Source: Gymnopus androsaceus JB14 (lineage: Eukaryota > Basidiomycota > Agaricomycetes > Agaricales > Omphalotaceae). Taken from it: DNA of 64,000 bases. Of the stretch, positions 11,092 through 24,900 are shown in pieces. The notes under the pieces were generated by a model. That model searched no databases. It saw only the letters and a program-made list of their open reading frames with translations, and was not told where the DNA came from. The position numbers were made by a program, and so were the translations under genes. Each line of letters starts with the position of its first letter. Within the stretch, counting starts at the first letter, position 1. Location: positions 496,001 to 560,000 of the forward strand of contig ML769390.1 of assembly GCA_009733575.1 (NCBI GenBank), given 5' to 3'.

Positions 11092-12981
11092 TCAATAAGC
11101 AGCGCCCAACGAGCTGATGAACAAGGTTGATCCTGTGAACAGTATTAAAGGACCCTATGTATATGATCATGATATGTTCGGCATCAGTTTGGTGAGAAAG
11201 ATCTGCATAGAACTTACATAGCCCTCCAACCCATAGGTGAACAAAGTCTTGCCCGTCAGAGCCCATGGACGATTAAGACTGGTTGATATCGGAGCAGAAA
11301 GAACGTTTCCTAATCCTCGACCTATACAGACGCCGGTCACACCAGGATCGGATCGCCGCGACCAAACAAACTCACCTGCCAAGAAGATCGATAGCAGAAG
11401 CGACGAAAGCCTTGGATCATCCTCAGCAGTCGCAGTCGCAAATCTTGGATACAACGCTCCCCAGCTTGGTCCGAGGAAACCGTACGCAGAGGCAAAGACG
11501 GCGTACGAAGGTAGACTGGGGGATAAACCCCAAAGAAGAAACACGGCCAAAGCAGCTCCAGCCGACGACAGAGCCATAGAGATACGGAGATTACGATCAG
11601 AGAGCCAGCCAATGAATATCATGCCTGCAATTGAAGCTCCTGCAAGAAATCATTTCGGAAACTCGGGCTATGCATGAAAAGGGGAAGAGTAAGTACCGTT
11701 TAAAAGCGCTACGCCCATCGTCCCGTAGGTCGAATTTAGATTAAGAGACGAGGCGAATACTAGACGCCAAATCAATATGAGGAGGGAAACTTGAGAAAGC
11801 TCTGCCATCTTACTAGGAAGATAAAGATATGGTATAAAATTTCCCAGTCCTTGGATAATGTTGGCCACGAACAAGATCCAGAAAACACGAGAATGAAGGA
11901 ACTGAAGGTTCAACTGCGGACTAGACACAACCTTTGCGACTGGAAGACGCGGCTTGAGAAACAGAAAGCAGGGTGCGATGAATATGCTCAAAAAGATCGC
12001 CTTCATTGTGGGGAAGATCAACGATGAAAGCTTGGTGAATGGTCGGTCGCACTCACTATTGAAAGCAAGGTAGCTTTTTGGCCATACTTGACTAGCAAAG
12101 CTTCGATAACAAAAGGTGCGAATACACCACCGGCACCTAGAAAAATAGGTAAATTAAAAATCAAGCAAGATAGAGAGAAGCGTACTAGCGCCCGAAAACA
12201 AAATACCGTTAGCCTATAAATAATTCATCATTCAGTCGATATGCACCAGCAATCTACACGAACCAGGCCTCTCTTGGCAGAAAACCACTCGAATAGCCAC
12301 GTCAGCATAGGGAAATAAAGAAGGCCTGCATGAACATAAGTATCTCAAGTTTGTGGACATAGATGAAGCAACTTGCTCCCTCCGGTACTAAACAAAATCC
12401 CCTGCGTAAGAATCAGCTCACCAGCGTTCCTGGCAAACGCTGCGCCCACTAATCCGCTAACAGAGAGGCCATATCCTACAAGCATCACTCTTTTTTTCTG
12501 GTGCGGATAGCGATTCAACAGTGGGAGAAGAAGAAGTGAGGAAATGTAAAGGATTCCTGTACTCAGAGTCCCAACAAGAGTCAGAAGTGTCAACGAGCTG
12601 TGTTTCATGGTGTCACTGTAGTATTTGAGGAAAACTCCATAAGAGAAGGGAAGTCCCCTAGCATAAACATATCAGTAAGCATTGAGTTTGCACAAACAAG
12701 TAAAAGAGCTATTATTACCAAAGAAAACAGTCAAGAACCCAGGCGCTGCCCAGATATGCCCAGGCATGAAATCCAGTATCCTGAGGCAAACATCAGGCTG
12801 AATTGCGCAACAGAATCTCAATAGGACTTGCCGCAGGAGGCAAGGAAGATATATTGAATGATTCAGCTGCAGGATGAGTTCCGTCGTTTATATCCTTGTC
12901 GTCGACAGGTGTAACTCTTTCAGGTACCCTCACAGTGTCATTTGTGGCATTCTGCGGGTTGGCATACAGCTCATCTGCCAT
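11092..12981 (-). CDS. Monocarboxylate-type MFS transporter
   Basis: Predicted plasma-membrane permease of the major facilitator superfamily, monocarboxylate (MCT/Mch) branch. A hydrophilic N-terminus (MADELYANPQNATNDTVRVP) is followed by about 12 membrane segments over roughly eight exons. LPFSYGVFLKYYSD and LTLLTLVGTLSTGILYISS belong to the N-half. FLFLKPRLPVAK and FWILFVANIIQGLGNFIPYL begin the C-half, then IFIGWLSDRNLRISMA and a final helix PLILFTGSTLFISSLGAAY. The C-terminal exon was placed by splicing TYGLEGY to GPLILFTG across a GTAAGT..ATAG intron, giving the stop at 11092. Substrate cannot be told from sequence. Divergent from SFC1. Confidence 0.8.
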
Positions 12982-13819
12982 CTATAAGCTCCAGTTAGAT
13001 CGGTGTTGCAACCTAGGTAGAAAATGAGGACAATACCTTGGAGTAAGTGTATAGTCGAAAGAGAAAGTAGTCGATTTCAGAATCCTGAGCCTGAGCCCTA
13101 AAAGATCGATAACAAGCATAACATGCTTGTAACATGCTACAAAATTTACCCGGGAGCGGAGCGAGGGCTCATTGGGTGATATTTCATTAGGTCTTCTGGA
13201 GACTAGTTAGTTGAGAATGGCGTTATTTAACGATTCCATGCCATGCAGGAACGTTGCTATATTACAGCAGACAGTTGCAGCTTGAACACCAGTTGAAAGC
13301 GAATCTTTCGATTGCCGTCGAAAGCCAGCTGACGATAGCATCGAGAAATGAATGATGATGGGATGAAGGATGAAGCTTACGCGCTCAAAGTGCCGGGCGC
13401 TTGTGCCGGTCAGCTCTCTCTTCCCGACTTCAATGAACAAGTCGAACTCTACCAGTTCCCGAGTGTAAAGCCTGACCTCAAAACCTCAAAATAACTCAAT
13501 TCAGTCACATTCCTTCTTCTTCCGGGGGCGGATCCAAACGCAGATCAAAGATTTCCAATTCTCCCCGCTTCAAATAGTACTTGTCACTTTCTCAAAGTCC
13601 CTCAGTTGAGCGCGATCGACTTGAAGCGGAGATGCGGAGACCCGCTTCTAGCCCGCTTCATTTCCATCACATTTGTTTTCACTTGGCCGGTTTGCTTCTT
13701 CGGTCCTTCCGGTGCCAAAACTTGAGCAATTCACATGCTTTAACTCCGCACCTCAAAACTTAGGAGCCTTTTGGCTAGACTGCCCATTTCTCTCGTCGCT
13801 CTTTGACTTTACCCCCACA
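12982..13819. promoter_or_regulatory. Divergent promoter region, MFS transporter / SFC1
   Basis: 838 bp between two divergent start codons. A CCAAT pentamer lies near 13555, and a pyrimidine-rich tract (about 13780-13818) immediately precedes the SFC1 ATG, a common arrangement at fungal transcription starts. No gene is recognisable. Confidence 0.4.
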
Positions 13820-14995
13820 ATGTCGCGCAACAACGGATCCAAAAAGCCAGTTGGGTTTGCTACTCATGTTACAGCTGGTGGAATTGCAGGAGCTTGCGAA
13901 GCAGTATGTTTCTACCCCCCATCTTCTCAGCGATTTCCTGACCATTATGCTAGCTAACATGCCAACCACTCGATACTATTAAAGTGCGAATGCAGTTGTC
14001 CAGATCAGGCATGGCTCCTGGGGTATGTATTCTTTCCATCTCGCCAATAACATACGTATTGAACTGAAATGACGCAGACCAAACCTCGCGGATTCTTCGC
14101 AACCGGCGCGTACATTGTTCGTCGAGAAACACCACTCGCTCTTTACAAGGGTCTTGGAGCTGTTCTTTCTGGCATCGTCCCGAAAATGTCTATCCGTTTC
14201 GCCAGTTTTGAAGCTTACAAGTCCGCTCTCGCCGATAAGCAAACTGGTAAAACCACCACTATGAACGTCTTCATCGCCGGACTCGGAGCTGGAACGACAG
14301 AAGCAGTTGCGGTCGTGACGCCTATGGAAGTCGTGAAAATCAGGCTTCAGGCTCAGCAGCATTCCTTGGCAGATCCATTAGAGGCACCTAAATATCGAAA
14401 CGCTGGGCACGCCGTGTATACTATTGTCAGGGAAGAAGGGTTCGCTACTCTATATAGAGGTGTTTCGTTGACTGCGCTGAGGCAAGCGACAAATCAAGGT
14501 GCCGTGTTTCTTCATTTGTCGCGTGTTTATGCTCATACTCCACCTACGTAGGCGCGAATTTCACTGTATACCAAGAATGCAAGAAGCTTGCTCAGCAAAT
14601 GCAAGATGGCATGGAGGAGCTTCCATCCTACCAGACTATGATCATTGGTTTACTATCAGGTGCTGCAGGACCTTTGTCCAATGCCCCCATTGATACTATC
14701 AAGACTCGTGCGTTCATACACTCTCCATAACTATCAACAAGTGTCCTAATCATTTTCGTTCTTAGGTCTGCAAAAAGCTACCGCAACTCCGGGAGTCTCG
14801 GCTCTTTCTCGTATCATGATTATCACGAAGGATATGTGGAGACAGGAAGGCTTTAGATCATTTTACAAGGGCTTGACGCCACGCATCCTGCGCGTCGCAC
14901 CCGGTCAGTCCGTGGTCTTTGCTGTATACGAGCGGGTTAGCGGAATAATCGAGAGAATGAAACCAAGTACTGTGGGGGGTGCTTATTCGGAATGA
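13820..14995 (+). CDS. SFC1: Mitochondrial succinate/fumarate carrier (Sfc1/Acr1)
   Basis: Inner-membrane carrier that exchanges cytosolic succinate for mitochondrial fumarate and links the glyoxylate cycle to gluconeogenesis. Three mitochondrial-carrier repeats are visible with signatures PLDTIKVRM, PMEVVKIRLQ and PIDTIKTRL. Segments diagnostic of Sfc1 are ALYKGLGAVLSGIVPKMSIR, LYRGVSLTALRQATNQGANF and TPRILRVAPGQSVVFAVYE. Five or so exons give about 320 residues, the normal family length. The first exon ends GACEA and joins LTCQPLDTIK after a GTATGT..TAG intron. No defects seen. Confidence 0.93.
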
Positions 14996-15176
14996 ATGCA
15001 TGGATAATTGTATATTTATACGCATGTACATACAGTATACCAGGAGGAATGATGTCAAATGTATAGACTAAGACTTAAATAAAGGTCAAAGTCAAAGCGT
15101 AAATCCACGTGGAACTTCCTTCTTGTCTTTCCCTTCATCATCCCAGAGTATACTTCAGAGCCTACGCCAGTTCACC

Positions 15177-16378
15177 ATGAACTCTGCGCCATCTCTCGAT
15201 GGAGAGAAAAAGAGATTAACTGCTGAAGGAGCTGAAGTGCTACGAGGTGCCTCTCATCCTCTTATTCTTATTCAGATCTAACATTTCATGCTCCAGATAT
15301 GTTTTTCAAGCAAGGTATCACCCACCCCTACCAAAGAACAAGCGGAAGAGATTGTCCGGACAGTTCGAGTAAGAACTGCTATTTCCCAGCAAGCTTAAAT
15401 TTTGACGCGTACATCGTCAGGCTATCCCAGGATTAGAATGGTACAACATCGACAGAATGAGAACCTGGTTCACAAATCAAAGGAGTATGTATAATTTCAA
15501 GCTTTTTTCAGGGCTATAACGCGCTTTTAACACGTCGTCTCGAGGCAATACGAAGAAAGCCGAGTCAAAATCAAAACCAGCTCAAGCTCAAGAAGGTCCA
15601 TCCAAATTGACTATCAAAATCCCTAAAACCGATGGAGTAGCAGATCCTTCATCTGCCGCATCTAGCGCTGTGCCCAGCAGTAGCACTCATGGTCGCAAGC
15701 GAAAATCGACTAAAATGCTAACCAAATACCCGTCTATCAAAGCCAGTCACGTCGAACAGCTTTCAGTTCTCGTCGAATCAATTCCATCGTATCCTCCATC
15801 GGAAAAGTTGGTGGCAGCTTGGGCAAAGCTGCTCAAGGCGACGCCAGAAGATGTCAGGAGATGGGCTATGGACAAAGTCGAAGCCGAAGGGATAAGCGGC
15901 ACGGATCCTTTAGCTCCCTCAGTTTCGTCGGAACCAGTCGAACGAAGAGCTGCAGTTGCGATAGACTCTGACTCGGAGGATGAGCCTTTGATGATGCACA
16001 CGCCCATTCCGTCACAGGCTTCTTCTGTCTCGTCTGCGCCGCTGCGCTATCAATTCCAACTCTTGCGCATAATCCTTACAGAACTCTCGTTACTCCTACA
16101 TACCCTGTTCATCCTTTGCCTCCCCCGCACCCTGTCCGACATGTACCACCTCGAGAACAGCTTCTTCTGGCTATTCATAATAGCGATACATTCCGAGTCT
16201 TCGTCTCCACTCCCCATAGTCGAGTCATCGATCGCAGTTCAACGAACTCTTTGCGCCGTACGAGACTATGATGGAAGGTTTTATAAAGGACGTTGAGGCA
16301 GGCAGGCTCGAAAGATGGAACATTAATTCTTTGTCAACTAGCACTTGTTATTTGCGATCTAATGAATGTACATTATAA
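15177..16378 (+). CDS. Homeodomain protein (reading frame interrupted by apparent indels)
   Basis: Putative DNA-binding regulator. After splicing, the N-terminus (KKRLTAEGAEVLRDMF, then SPTPTKEQAEEIVRTVR, AIPGLEWYNIDRMRTWFTNQ) forms a homeodomain whose recognition helix carries WFTNQR. A basic stretch (HGRKRKSTKMLTKYP) and a second helical segment (PPSEKLVAAWAKLLKATPED, then VRRWAMDKVEAEG) follow. Coding-like sequence shifts frame three times: in a run of five T's at 15302-15306, near 16031-16040, and near 16238. After the last shift a convincing C-terminus (FNELFAPYETMMEGFIKDVE) runs to a stop at 16376-16378; without these corrections the open frame stops at 16296. The shifts may be assembly errors, unrecognised introns or decay. 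Target genes are unknown. Confidence 0.65.
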
Positions 16379-16476
16379 AGCTTGTACGAAGTAGATATGT
16401 ACAACAGTTGTGCAATATAGAAAATAAGTTACAGTCGCCACTCGCCAAAGAACTCTCCGATCGCGCGCAATATATG

Positions 16477-19400
16477 TCAGCATGTATTCCACCGTTGTCC
16501 CTCCTTCTTCTCTCCATCGTCTCCATCCGCAGCTCCTTCTTCAGCCGGAATGCTGAATACCCGTGTTTTTTCGTCTTCTCCGACCGCACCCAATCCGAAA
16601 TCTGCCTCATCTGCACCTTCCATATCGACCTCTTCCCGTTCAGCCATTCTAGCTGCCAATGCATCCTCTTTATCTTCAAATTCCCCTAGAGCCTTGGTCA
16701 AACGTCCGCTATCAATTCCACTCCCTCCAGCTACAGCTACGGTAGATTCATCCGAATCGAATCTAAACAAAGATCCCCAGTCGAACTGGCCTTTCTGGAT
16801 GACGATATCGTCTAGTGATCGTTTCTGATTGGCTTTCAAAAGCATGGCCTCTTCTACAGTGTGTTGGGAGACGAATCTGTACACATGAACGTCTCTGATT
16901 TGTCCTATCCGGTGTGCTCTGTCTTCGCATTGACGGTCCATTTGAGGATTAAAGTCACTATCATAGAATATGACAGTATCCGCTCCTGTGAGACTGCAGG
17001 AAAAAAAAAAGGTCAGTCGCGAAACAAAATGCAAAGAGAGTACGGACTTACTTGATACCCACGCCCCCACTCCGCGAACTGGCAATAAAGCAAAAAATCT
17101 TCTCGTCCTTGTTGAAGCGCTCTGTCACATACTGCCTGTCTTCGATGCTAGTAGCACCGTCAAGTCGCAGATATAGATAACCATGGAAATTAAGATAAAT
17201 CTCGAGGATATCCAGAACCTTAGTCATCTGCGTAAACAACAACACCCGATGACCTCCAGCCTTTTTCTCCTGAAGCAGTGAAGTGAGCCGCTGAAGCTTG
17301 CCACAGTCATACTGGAGGAGCGACGGGGAAGGGAAAGCTATACTCAGTTTTACCGCGGATCTGTGGACAACTTGGTCAAAGCTGAGAGGGACATCAGCTA
17401 AGGTATCCGGTGACAGTCCGGCCAAAGCAATTTGAGCAACATCGCGCGCTACAACTGCCGGTGTGACAAAGGCGAATCTATCGATTACAGCCGCCATCTC
17501 CTTCGAACGCTCCTCGTATGATAGTACAGCTTTGTGGACAGCAGGAAGTACATTGTCCACATAGTTGGCCGTTCTGGTGTTGATATAGCACAGAGGAACG
17601 ATGGGATCGCGCATGGAGCGAATGAGAGAAATAGTTTCGGAACTGTAGATAGGTGTGCGTGCGTAGCGCAAACGGTTCAAATAAGCGGTATGAGACCATC
17701 GTGCTACAGTGCTTGCACGACGCTGCCACGCCGAATACTCTCGAAAGCCTTTGATAGTACGAGTATCCCTCGGCGGAGCAGGGCCAGGATCCACGTAAAG
17801 CTGGATCATTGTCATCGTGGCAAGGACAGCGCGGGGCTGAAGCGCCGTAAATATAGAGGTGTTCTGGTGGTTGATGAAAGAAAGCCCCAGGAGGTCGAGA
17901 TCGAGTGATTCACTGTCGTCGTCCAATAGTAAACGACGACGAACCAAGAGCTCTTTGATTTCATAGTCAGCAATGGCAGATCGGTCCATAACAAAAGACG
18001 TGACAATAGTGCGAGACTGCAGAAAAAATAGTCGAAATAAAATGCAAGGATGAGCGTAAAAATATCAAACAAATCAGGATGATTGCAAGCTTGCGCAGTT
18101 GCATGAGAACGTTCGCGATCTTTTGATATACGCCAGATTGTAGTGCATCTCGGGTGTGAGCTCTCGCCATAAACTCATCGTACAGGAACCGTTGTCGTTT
18201 GGATAGCGAGCAGAGCACCAGGTGTTCATACTTGCTAGGCAGTTCTTTCTCGACGTCCCGCTTCAATCGACGAAGAAGGTATGGGCGAAGGACGGTGTGT
18301 AGTTTTGACACTCGTTGCATCGTTTCGTCGTCGTGAACGTTGCCCTGATTCAATAGCTTTTTCCAGTGGATCTAAGAGAGATGTTAGCAACGGTCGTGTA
18401 TATCAGCAAAAAACATTACTCACTTGAAAACCACTCGCCAAACTCCTTCAGATTAGCAAAATTGGATCCAGACATCAAGAATTGTAACAGTGCCCAGAGC
18501 TCTGTCAAGATCGAGTCGTAAGAAATTTTGGTCAGGCAATAAATAATGAGATAAACTCACCAGTCAAGTTATTTTGTAACGGAGTACCCGTCAGAAGCAA
18601 GCGTCGAAAAGAGCGAAATAATAACAGTACATTCCACCGCTGGGATTTGAAGTTTTTAATCATATGGGCTTCGTCTAGAATCATATAGTACCAGTTTTTC
18701 CGTTTGAAAATGTGCGCATCGCGACTCGCAAGAGTATAAGAGGTGATGCAAACATTGAAATGGTACTTATCATTCCAGCCTTGGCGAAGTTCTTTCCGGC
18801 GTTTCGTCGTTCCATGATAGCTCAGTATCCTGTAAAACAAAGAGGCGTTTTGAATAAGTTTCCTAGAAAACAGCAAAAGATACCTACCGGAAACCCGGAA
18901 GGAACTTTTTAAACTCCATTTCCCAGTTTAGCAGAACACTTGTAGGCACAATCTTCATAGATGATTAGAGGATCTCCTGAAAGCGACGCAAGAGGTAACA
19001 TACGATAAGATGAGGTCCCCATATCCCTCTATCGCATGCAAGATGTGCTAACAAGCAATAGTTTGGATCGTTTTCCTGAAAACCCCAAATGAGTTGACAA
19101 CACATTCCACGGACGATAGAAAAAAACCTACCCCAGCCCCATCTCATCCGCAAGAATCCCATTCAAATTATTCGAATGGAGACTAGCAAGCCATTCAAGA
19201 CCTGAAAACTGATACGGCCGAAGTACACCTCGTAACAACACAGGCGGAACCATCTTGCTGTGTGGATCCCAGTCCACTTGTGCTACGGCATAAGGCTTGA
19301 GATAGGCAGGAATTTGATCAGAGTCTTCGTCTGAATCCTCCTCCTCGTCCTCCATTTCTTCTAAAGGATTCTGAAGAGCGGATGGGTCAATTGACGACTG

Positions 19401-21694
19401 TTGCTCTACCTCACGATCTGAAGGTGGCTCTAAAGCCATAGGCTGGATGCCGAATGAGTTGGCCTGGATAGGGAACGGGTCGTCTGACATGAAGACGTCG
19501 TTGATGTCCTCGATGGACATGGATGCATCTGCAGCTTTCATGTCTTTATCGACTCCCAACAAGGAGTATCCGATACTATGCGTATTTGGTGGCGTGATGA
19601 CATCCTGCGTACCTGGACTGCTCGTCTCGTCCATGTCGATATCGATATCGATTGGGTTGAGACTCGATTCACCGTTGCCACTGGCGAGGAAGGGATTCTT
19701 GGTCGTATGGAGGGAATGGGAGCTCGAGGGATGATCGGAGGACAGTAAACGAGCAAGAAATTGAGAAGAGTCATGAAGACTGAGAGGAGTCGATGCTGAA
19801 CGACTTTCGGAAGAATTTTCCAGGCTCAGAAAATGGGAAGGGTCAGGGGAAGTCGACGCTGGTTGTGGATCTTCCTCGTTCAGAAGATTTATGAACGTAT
19901 CTTCGTGGCTCTTTTCATTCTCCTCAATATCAGTACCACCGCCACTTGCGCTGCCGCCGTCACCTTCCTCGTCCTCCTCTTCCTCGTCTCCAGCCCAATC
20001 CATTAGCCCGGTGGAAACACTACTGGAACGCGAACGATCTCTTTTCGACAAATCACCATGTTGAGTTTCCAGAATCTGTCCCGACTGGTCCAAAATTGCA
20101 TCCAAATGTGCATGCCCTCGTCGGACTTCCTCTGCTTCTCGTTTTAGACGGTCCTGTTCACGAAGATGCTAGGGATGTATATATCAGAAGAACTGAATAT
20201 AGTAAACGAGATGCATTGGAAACTTACAAAGACTGCTTTTTTCCATTCAGCAGTAACCAATTTTATCGTAGCCTTTGCCAATGCCCTCATTCGTCTCTCC
20301 TCCTGGGCGCTCTTCTTTTCTTGTTTCACAGCCTGAACATCCCAGTATGCCTGAATAGCTTTTGATATTTCACCAGCAATCTCCCTGCCTGACGGCTCAT
20401 CGCTCTTGGCTTCTAGGTACTCGACGACATCCTGAATGCAGTGGTCCCAAACATCACGGCTATTTCGTTTCTTGAGGGCTATCTCGGTCGGTGATAGCTC
20501 CAACACAGATGGATCGTCCAAAAGACGGCCTTCTTTCTTCAACGTCCGAGCGCGTTCGAGGATTTGTGCCTGCGAGCGCGCGCGAGTGGCTAAAACATCA
20601 GAAGCGACTTCCTCAAAGCCGTCTGTCGTGTAGCTTGACAAAAGTTTGGAAATGGAATAATCATGAGTCGGGTTGGGAATTCTTTGAGAGGGACTGGACA
20701 TGATAGGCAGTGGGCGTCGAACGATGAGTTTTATTCGTTTTATGGGTGACGGAGTCTGTAAATACTCAGTAAACGCGTGAGAGGAGCTAAAAAGGAACAT
20801 TCACCATAGCAAACAAAGATGGATGTGCAGATTGAGACTCTGAAGGTGGGCCATCGTTTGAACCAGAAAGAGTACGTTTAACAGTTGGGGTTTGGGTTAC
20901 CATAGGCGGTAGTTTGAGTGTATTGAGTCGGGGGTTTGTGGGCGATTGAGGCTAAAAGAAGATAGAGTCTTAGCAACCCAAACCTTGAAATCAAGAATAG
21001 GTAATAATTCACCGAAGACACCCTCGGACGCAATGTAATTATGCTTGGAGCGCGTCCATCTCCAATCGACTCTGAACCGTCCATAGGCTGCTTTGTATGC
21101 TTTCGAACGCGAATACGAGTTCTTTCTGGTTCGCTGTGGGCACGATTTATTGTGGAAGCAAGATCCATGTACGCATTAGCTTCATCTTCCAAGTCGACTT
21201 GCTCTTCTTCTTCAACCCTCTTTCTCCTTCTCGTCCTTCTGCCCAAACTCAAAGGCTCCATCTCGTCTACAGCTCTCCGTTTCCCATTTGCTTTGCTGCT
21301 TCTGGTATTCAGGTTCTGGAACTTTCCTACCAAGGATATTGCCGATTGGAGTTGAGATGGATGCAGTAGCAGAAGCTGAAAGTAGGTTCTTTCTTTCGCT
21401 GCGTCTTGTTCTCCTGGAAGGTTCTGCCTCTGACGCACTGTTCACTTCAAGGTCGTTTGACTGTGGAAATACTTAGAGGAGGATATACTGGGACATAATT
21501 CAACAAACATTCGCTGCTGGGTTATCTTGTTCATATGAGAAGCCTCTCCGAGCTAGAAAATATTCGATTAACTTGAAGAAATACTTCAATCTCTGAAAGC
21601 ACATACGAGGATATCATGTTTGTCCGAAATCAAGTCTGTTCGTCTCCCTTGTCGGCCATCTCCCACGACCGCGCTTTGAATTCCTTGAAGCCAT
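16477..21694 (-). CDS. SWR1: SWR1 chromatin-remodelling ATPase
   Basis: Snf2-family ATPase of the SWR1 complex, which swaps H2A for H2A.Z in nucleosomes. A long acidic N-terminal region precedes [14 protein letters not shown], the ATPase lobe with [11 protein letters not shown] and [40 protein letters not shown] and [13 protein letters not shown] large insert separates the lobes, as in Swr1/Ino80. Lobe 2 has [27 protein letters not shown], then [20 protein letters not shown]. The tail is acidic and ends near 16477. The 5' end is unsettled: [17 protein letters not shown] from 21694 looks natural but needs a one-base shift near 21631-21640 to join [10 protein letters not shown]. An alternative open frame starts at 21774. 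Another shift lies at 21334-21335. Confidence 0.88.
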
Positions 21695-21959
21695 CGGAGA
21701 CGCGTGCGACGTTCGTTGGGATTATGACATTCAGATTGTATGCAATGAGCAAGGAAGCTACAGGAAAGCGACAAAAAGTTGTCCGAAGCAATTGTGATTA
21801 ATCTTTTCGAATTCCGATGTAAATATCGACGTGGTTTGTGGTAAAGAAGAATCCAGATGGTGGCACTGTTTTGGGTGGAGTACGGGACACGGTTTATATT
21901 CGGCGGCCCGAAGATCCTACCCTCAATTCAGCACAAACCTTATTGTCAATATTTATATT

Positions 21960-24900
21960 AAGTACAGTACCAGCCTCCCATCTTGCATAAAACCCAAGGG
22001 ACGAACAGAAAAGGAAATTACAAAGGAATCTATTTAGAAGAGTGTAAGTATATTAGAAAAGAGTCCAACTAAAGTAAGTCTGCTCAGAAATCCCATAAGC
22101 GTTCCCTGTCATAATTCCTTGCATAAGCTACTATCATCTCTCGAACGAACTGATGGGCTACTCACGAAATGCTGGTATCCCCGCTTCCTTGCAGCCCTCC
22201 ATCATTTCCTTGTTGCCTATCCAATTTGAAGTTATGAACACAACTTCGGCATTCCAAGAGGTATAAATTGATTTAATCAACTCCATGGTATCAGGACGTC
22301 CACCTAGTATATCAAGGTTCAGTAAGTATCGTTCGATTCCGCTATTGGATTACTGTTCTGTACTGACCTTCCTTTTTTGAATCCCAGAGCGTGACGCGAC
22401 CTTCCAGGTTATTGTGGATTAGGCCTGAAATCGTCGGTCCAAAAGTCTTCTCTTGATCAGAGCCGATCCAAATGAGGTACCTATATGGATGAGAGTCAAT
22501 CGGCATTCTCAACCACTGAGAGACTGCGTCAAACTCACCAGTCCGGCGACTGTATAATAGTGCGCATATGATGTAAAAAGAATGGTCAGAATTCGGGGAG
22601 GTACTGAGATGGATCTATCCGCACCTGAAGACATGTCGACAGCGCTGCACCCAGTCCTGTGCCAGTGCAAATTCTGATTCCTCTCTAGAACGACCATTGA
22701 CGTGTGAGAATCTTACCAACGACCTAGAAATAATAGGCAGCCCACCTTGTATAGAGTGGACGTATTTGAAACTCCCGCGACCTAGGAAAGGTAGGGGTCA
22801 GCTACGAGACGGCGGCAAGAACGACAGCTATACTCTTACTTTGAGCTGTCTAGTCCATATACGAGTCGGGGGATTTTCTACGAGTCCTTTGGTGAAATCT
22901 CCTTGAACACCACATATCAAATAGTGACAATTCGAGTTTACGCCCTCCCTGCATACCAGCCATCCACTTGTTAGTAAATAATTACCAGAAATTGTGTGCG
23001 TCACCTACGAAATGATTCCGAAGGCGTGATATTCCAAGATAGAACTTCGCGATATCCTTGCTAGAAGCCCTTGCTGCATTCCTCGTTCGAAGCGTAGGAT
23101 GGCGACTTTGGCGAAGGCTGGGATGCGACGATGAGGACAATTATGGTCGAGCCACAGACTCGGAGGAGAAGCAGCTCACAATCTCAACTTCGACCTTTAC
23201 AGATCGGACGGTCAACCATGGCCAAAGAATGCTTTTTTGTCCATATCAGTACCACGATTGAGATTGAGATTTAAGATTATTTCGCACAGAAAAGACATCA
23301 TGATGGCGAACCAAAAATTTTGTTGCTTGGCGAGATGATCTCCATTGAGATTCCATGAACGGGTGTTGACATCGTAGGTATCCCCAAGGATAACGAAAAC
23401 CCAGGCTGAAACGAAATCACTAAAGTGTAGGTAAGACGTGATCCTGAATACTTACTACTCAATAGTCCAAACCTGTGAGATATTTAATCGTCAGACACGG
23501 AGGAGCAATTTTCAAAAATGCGGCGACAAACCATCCAACAAAGCGATGATATCTCTCAAATACACTACAAAGAGGTGAGCTGTGTCAAAACTCCATTTCG
23601 ATGTAAACTCACTTGTGATGAGTATTGCGGATCCAAGGAAAAGCGGACAGCGATAGAGACTGCTACAGCGATATTAGTGGCCAGCCCTATGGCAAGGATC
23701 GCGCTGTGAGTATCGCTGCGATTTATAAAGTTTATCACAACTTGGAAGACCAGCCACATAAATCCAGACACAGCGCATCCGGAGTGTATACCTCCTAAAT
23801 GTTGCAAAATGGATGTACATGCGAGCCTGAAACGTAACGGTGTCCACTACACCTTTCTTTTTAGCACAGGATGATGAAGCGGGACGCATTGAACCAACCT
23901 TGGCAAAAAGAGTGTTGACAGATAGATACAAGAACCGCCCAAAAAGTTCATTCCGTACTAGGAGGGCGGTCTCCAGATTCCCTAAAATAAAGGCACTGGT
24001 GTAGTTGCGGGGGTAGTGCCAGACATTGGCTGCTGCAAGGACAAGCCCGATAACATTCAAAGTGACTACAAGGACAAAAAATTTCCTGCGCAGTGCGATG
24101 AGTATGGAGAAGATCATCGCAAAATTGCGCTGATAGTACGTACCTGTAAGTATTGAACCAAAGCTGAAATTTAATCCAGCGGGTGGTTTTGGGGCGGGGA
24201 CTTGGACGTGACACAGGCTTGACTCCCATCTCTTTAGATCCAGAATCATTGAGTGCGAGAGGGGAAGCCTGCAGAGTAGATGTCTGTGAGGGGGTGCGTT
24301 CCATCTTCCCTTCGACATCCCTGCTAAAAGCCAAGGAGGGCACATTGAGGGTGCTAGCCACAGAAGGTACGTGCTCAAGGATTCCCTTCTCAGCTTCATC
24401 AGCACTAGATGTGGAGGCCATGATAGAATGAGAGTCGAGACTTGAATTTTACTCTTGAACCAAAAGGGCTTCTTATAGAGATCTATACCAGGAACCAATG
24501 CTCAATGCATAAGGCGTAGAGAATCGCCAAGATAGATTACTGTATAGAAGTTAAGCCGGTGTTATGCGTTACAGTTTGCACAGTCCATGGTTCAGCCGCC
24601 GTGACGAAACTCAGTTCAGTTTATATCGGCCGTCAAATTTGACCTATAACTTGAGGTGTCGAAAAAAGATGGTTCAGAGGCCGATGTGGGATGTTGAATG
24701 TGAGAGAGGTCCCATTTAGGAACTTACCTCCGGGATCATACATAGCCCAGCACGCGGTAGGGCCAATACAGAGAAAGTATAATACAAGCAGTAATAAAGA
24801 TCCAGATAAAAATGTCAAAGCTCCCTTCGATAGGAACGACGCACAGTCATGGAGGTTCTGTAAGCAACCGGCGCGAACAGATGCAAAGGAATAGAGTCCA

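Noticed and set aside
10880..11098. Small plus-strand open frame upstream of the MFS gene end
   Set aside because: Overlaps the MFS 3' end and has no recognisable features.
11237..11677. 146-codon plus-strand open frame
   Set aside because: Antisense shadow of MFS transporter exons, which carry clear membrane helices on the other strand.
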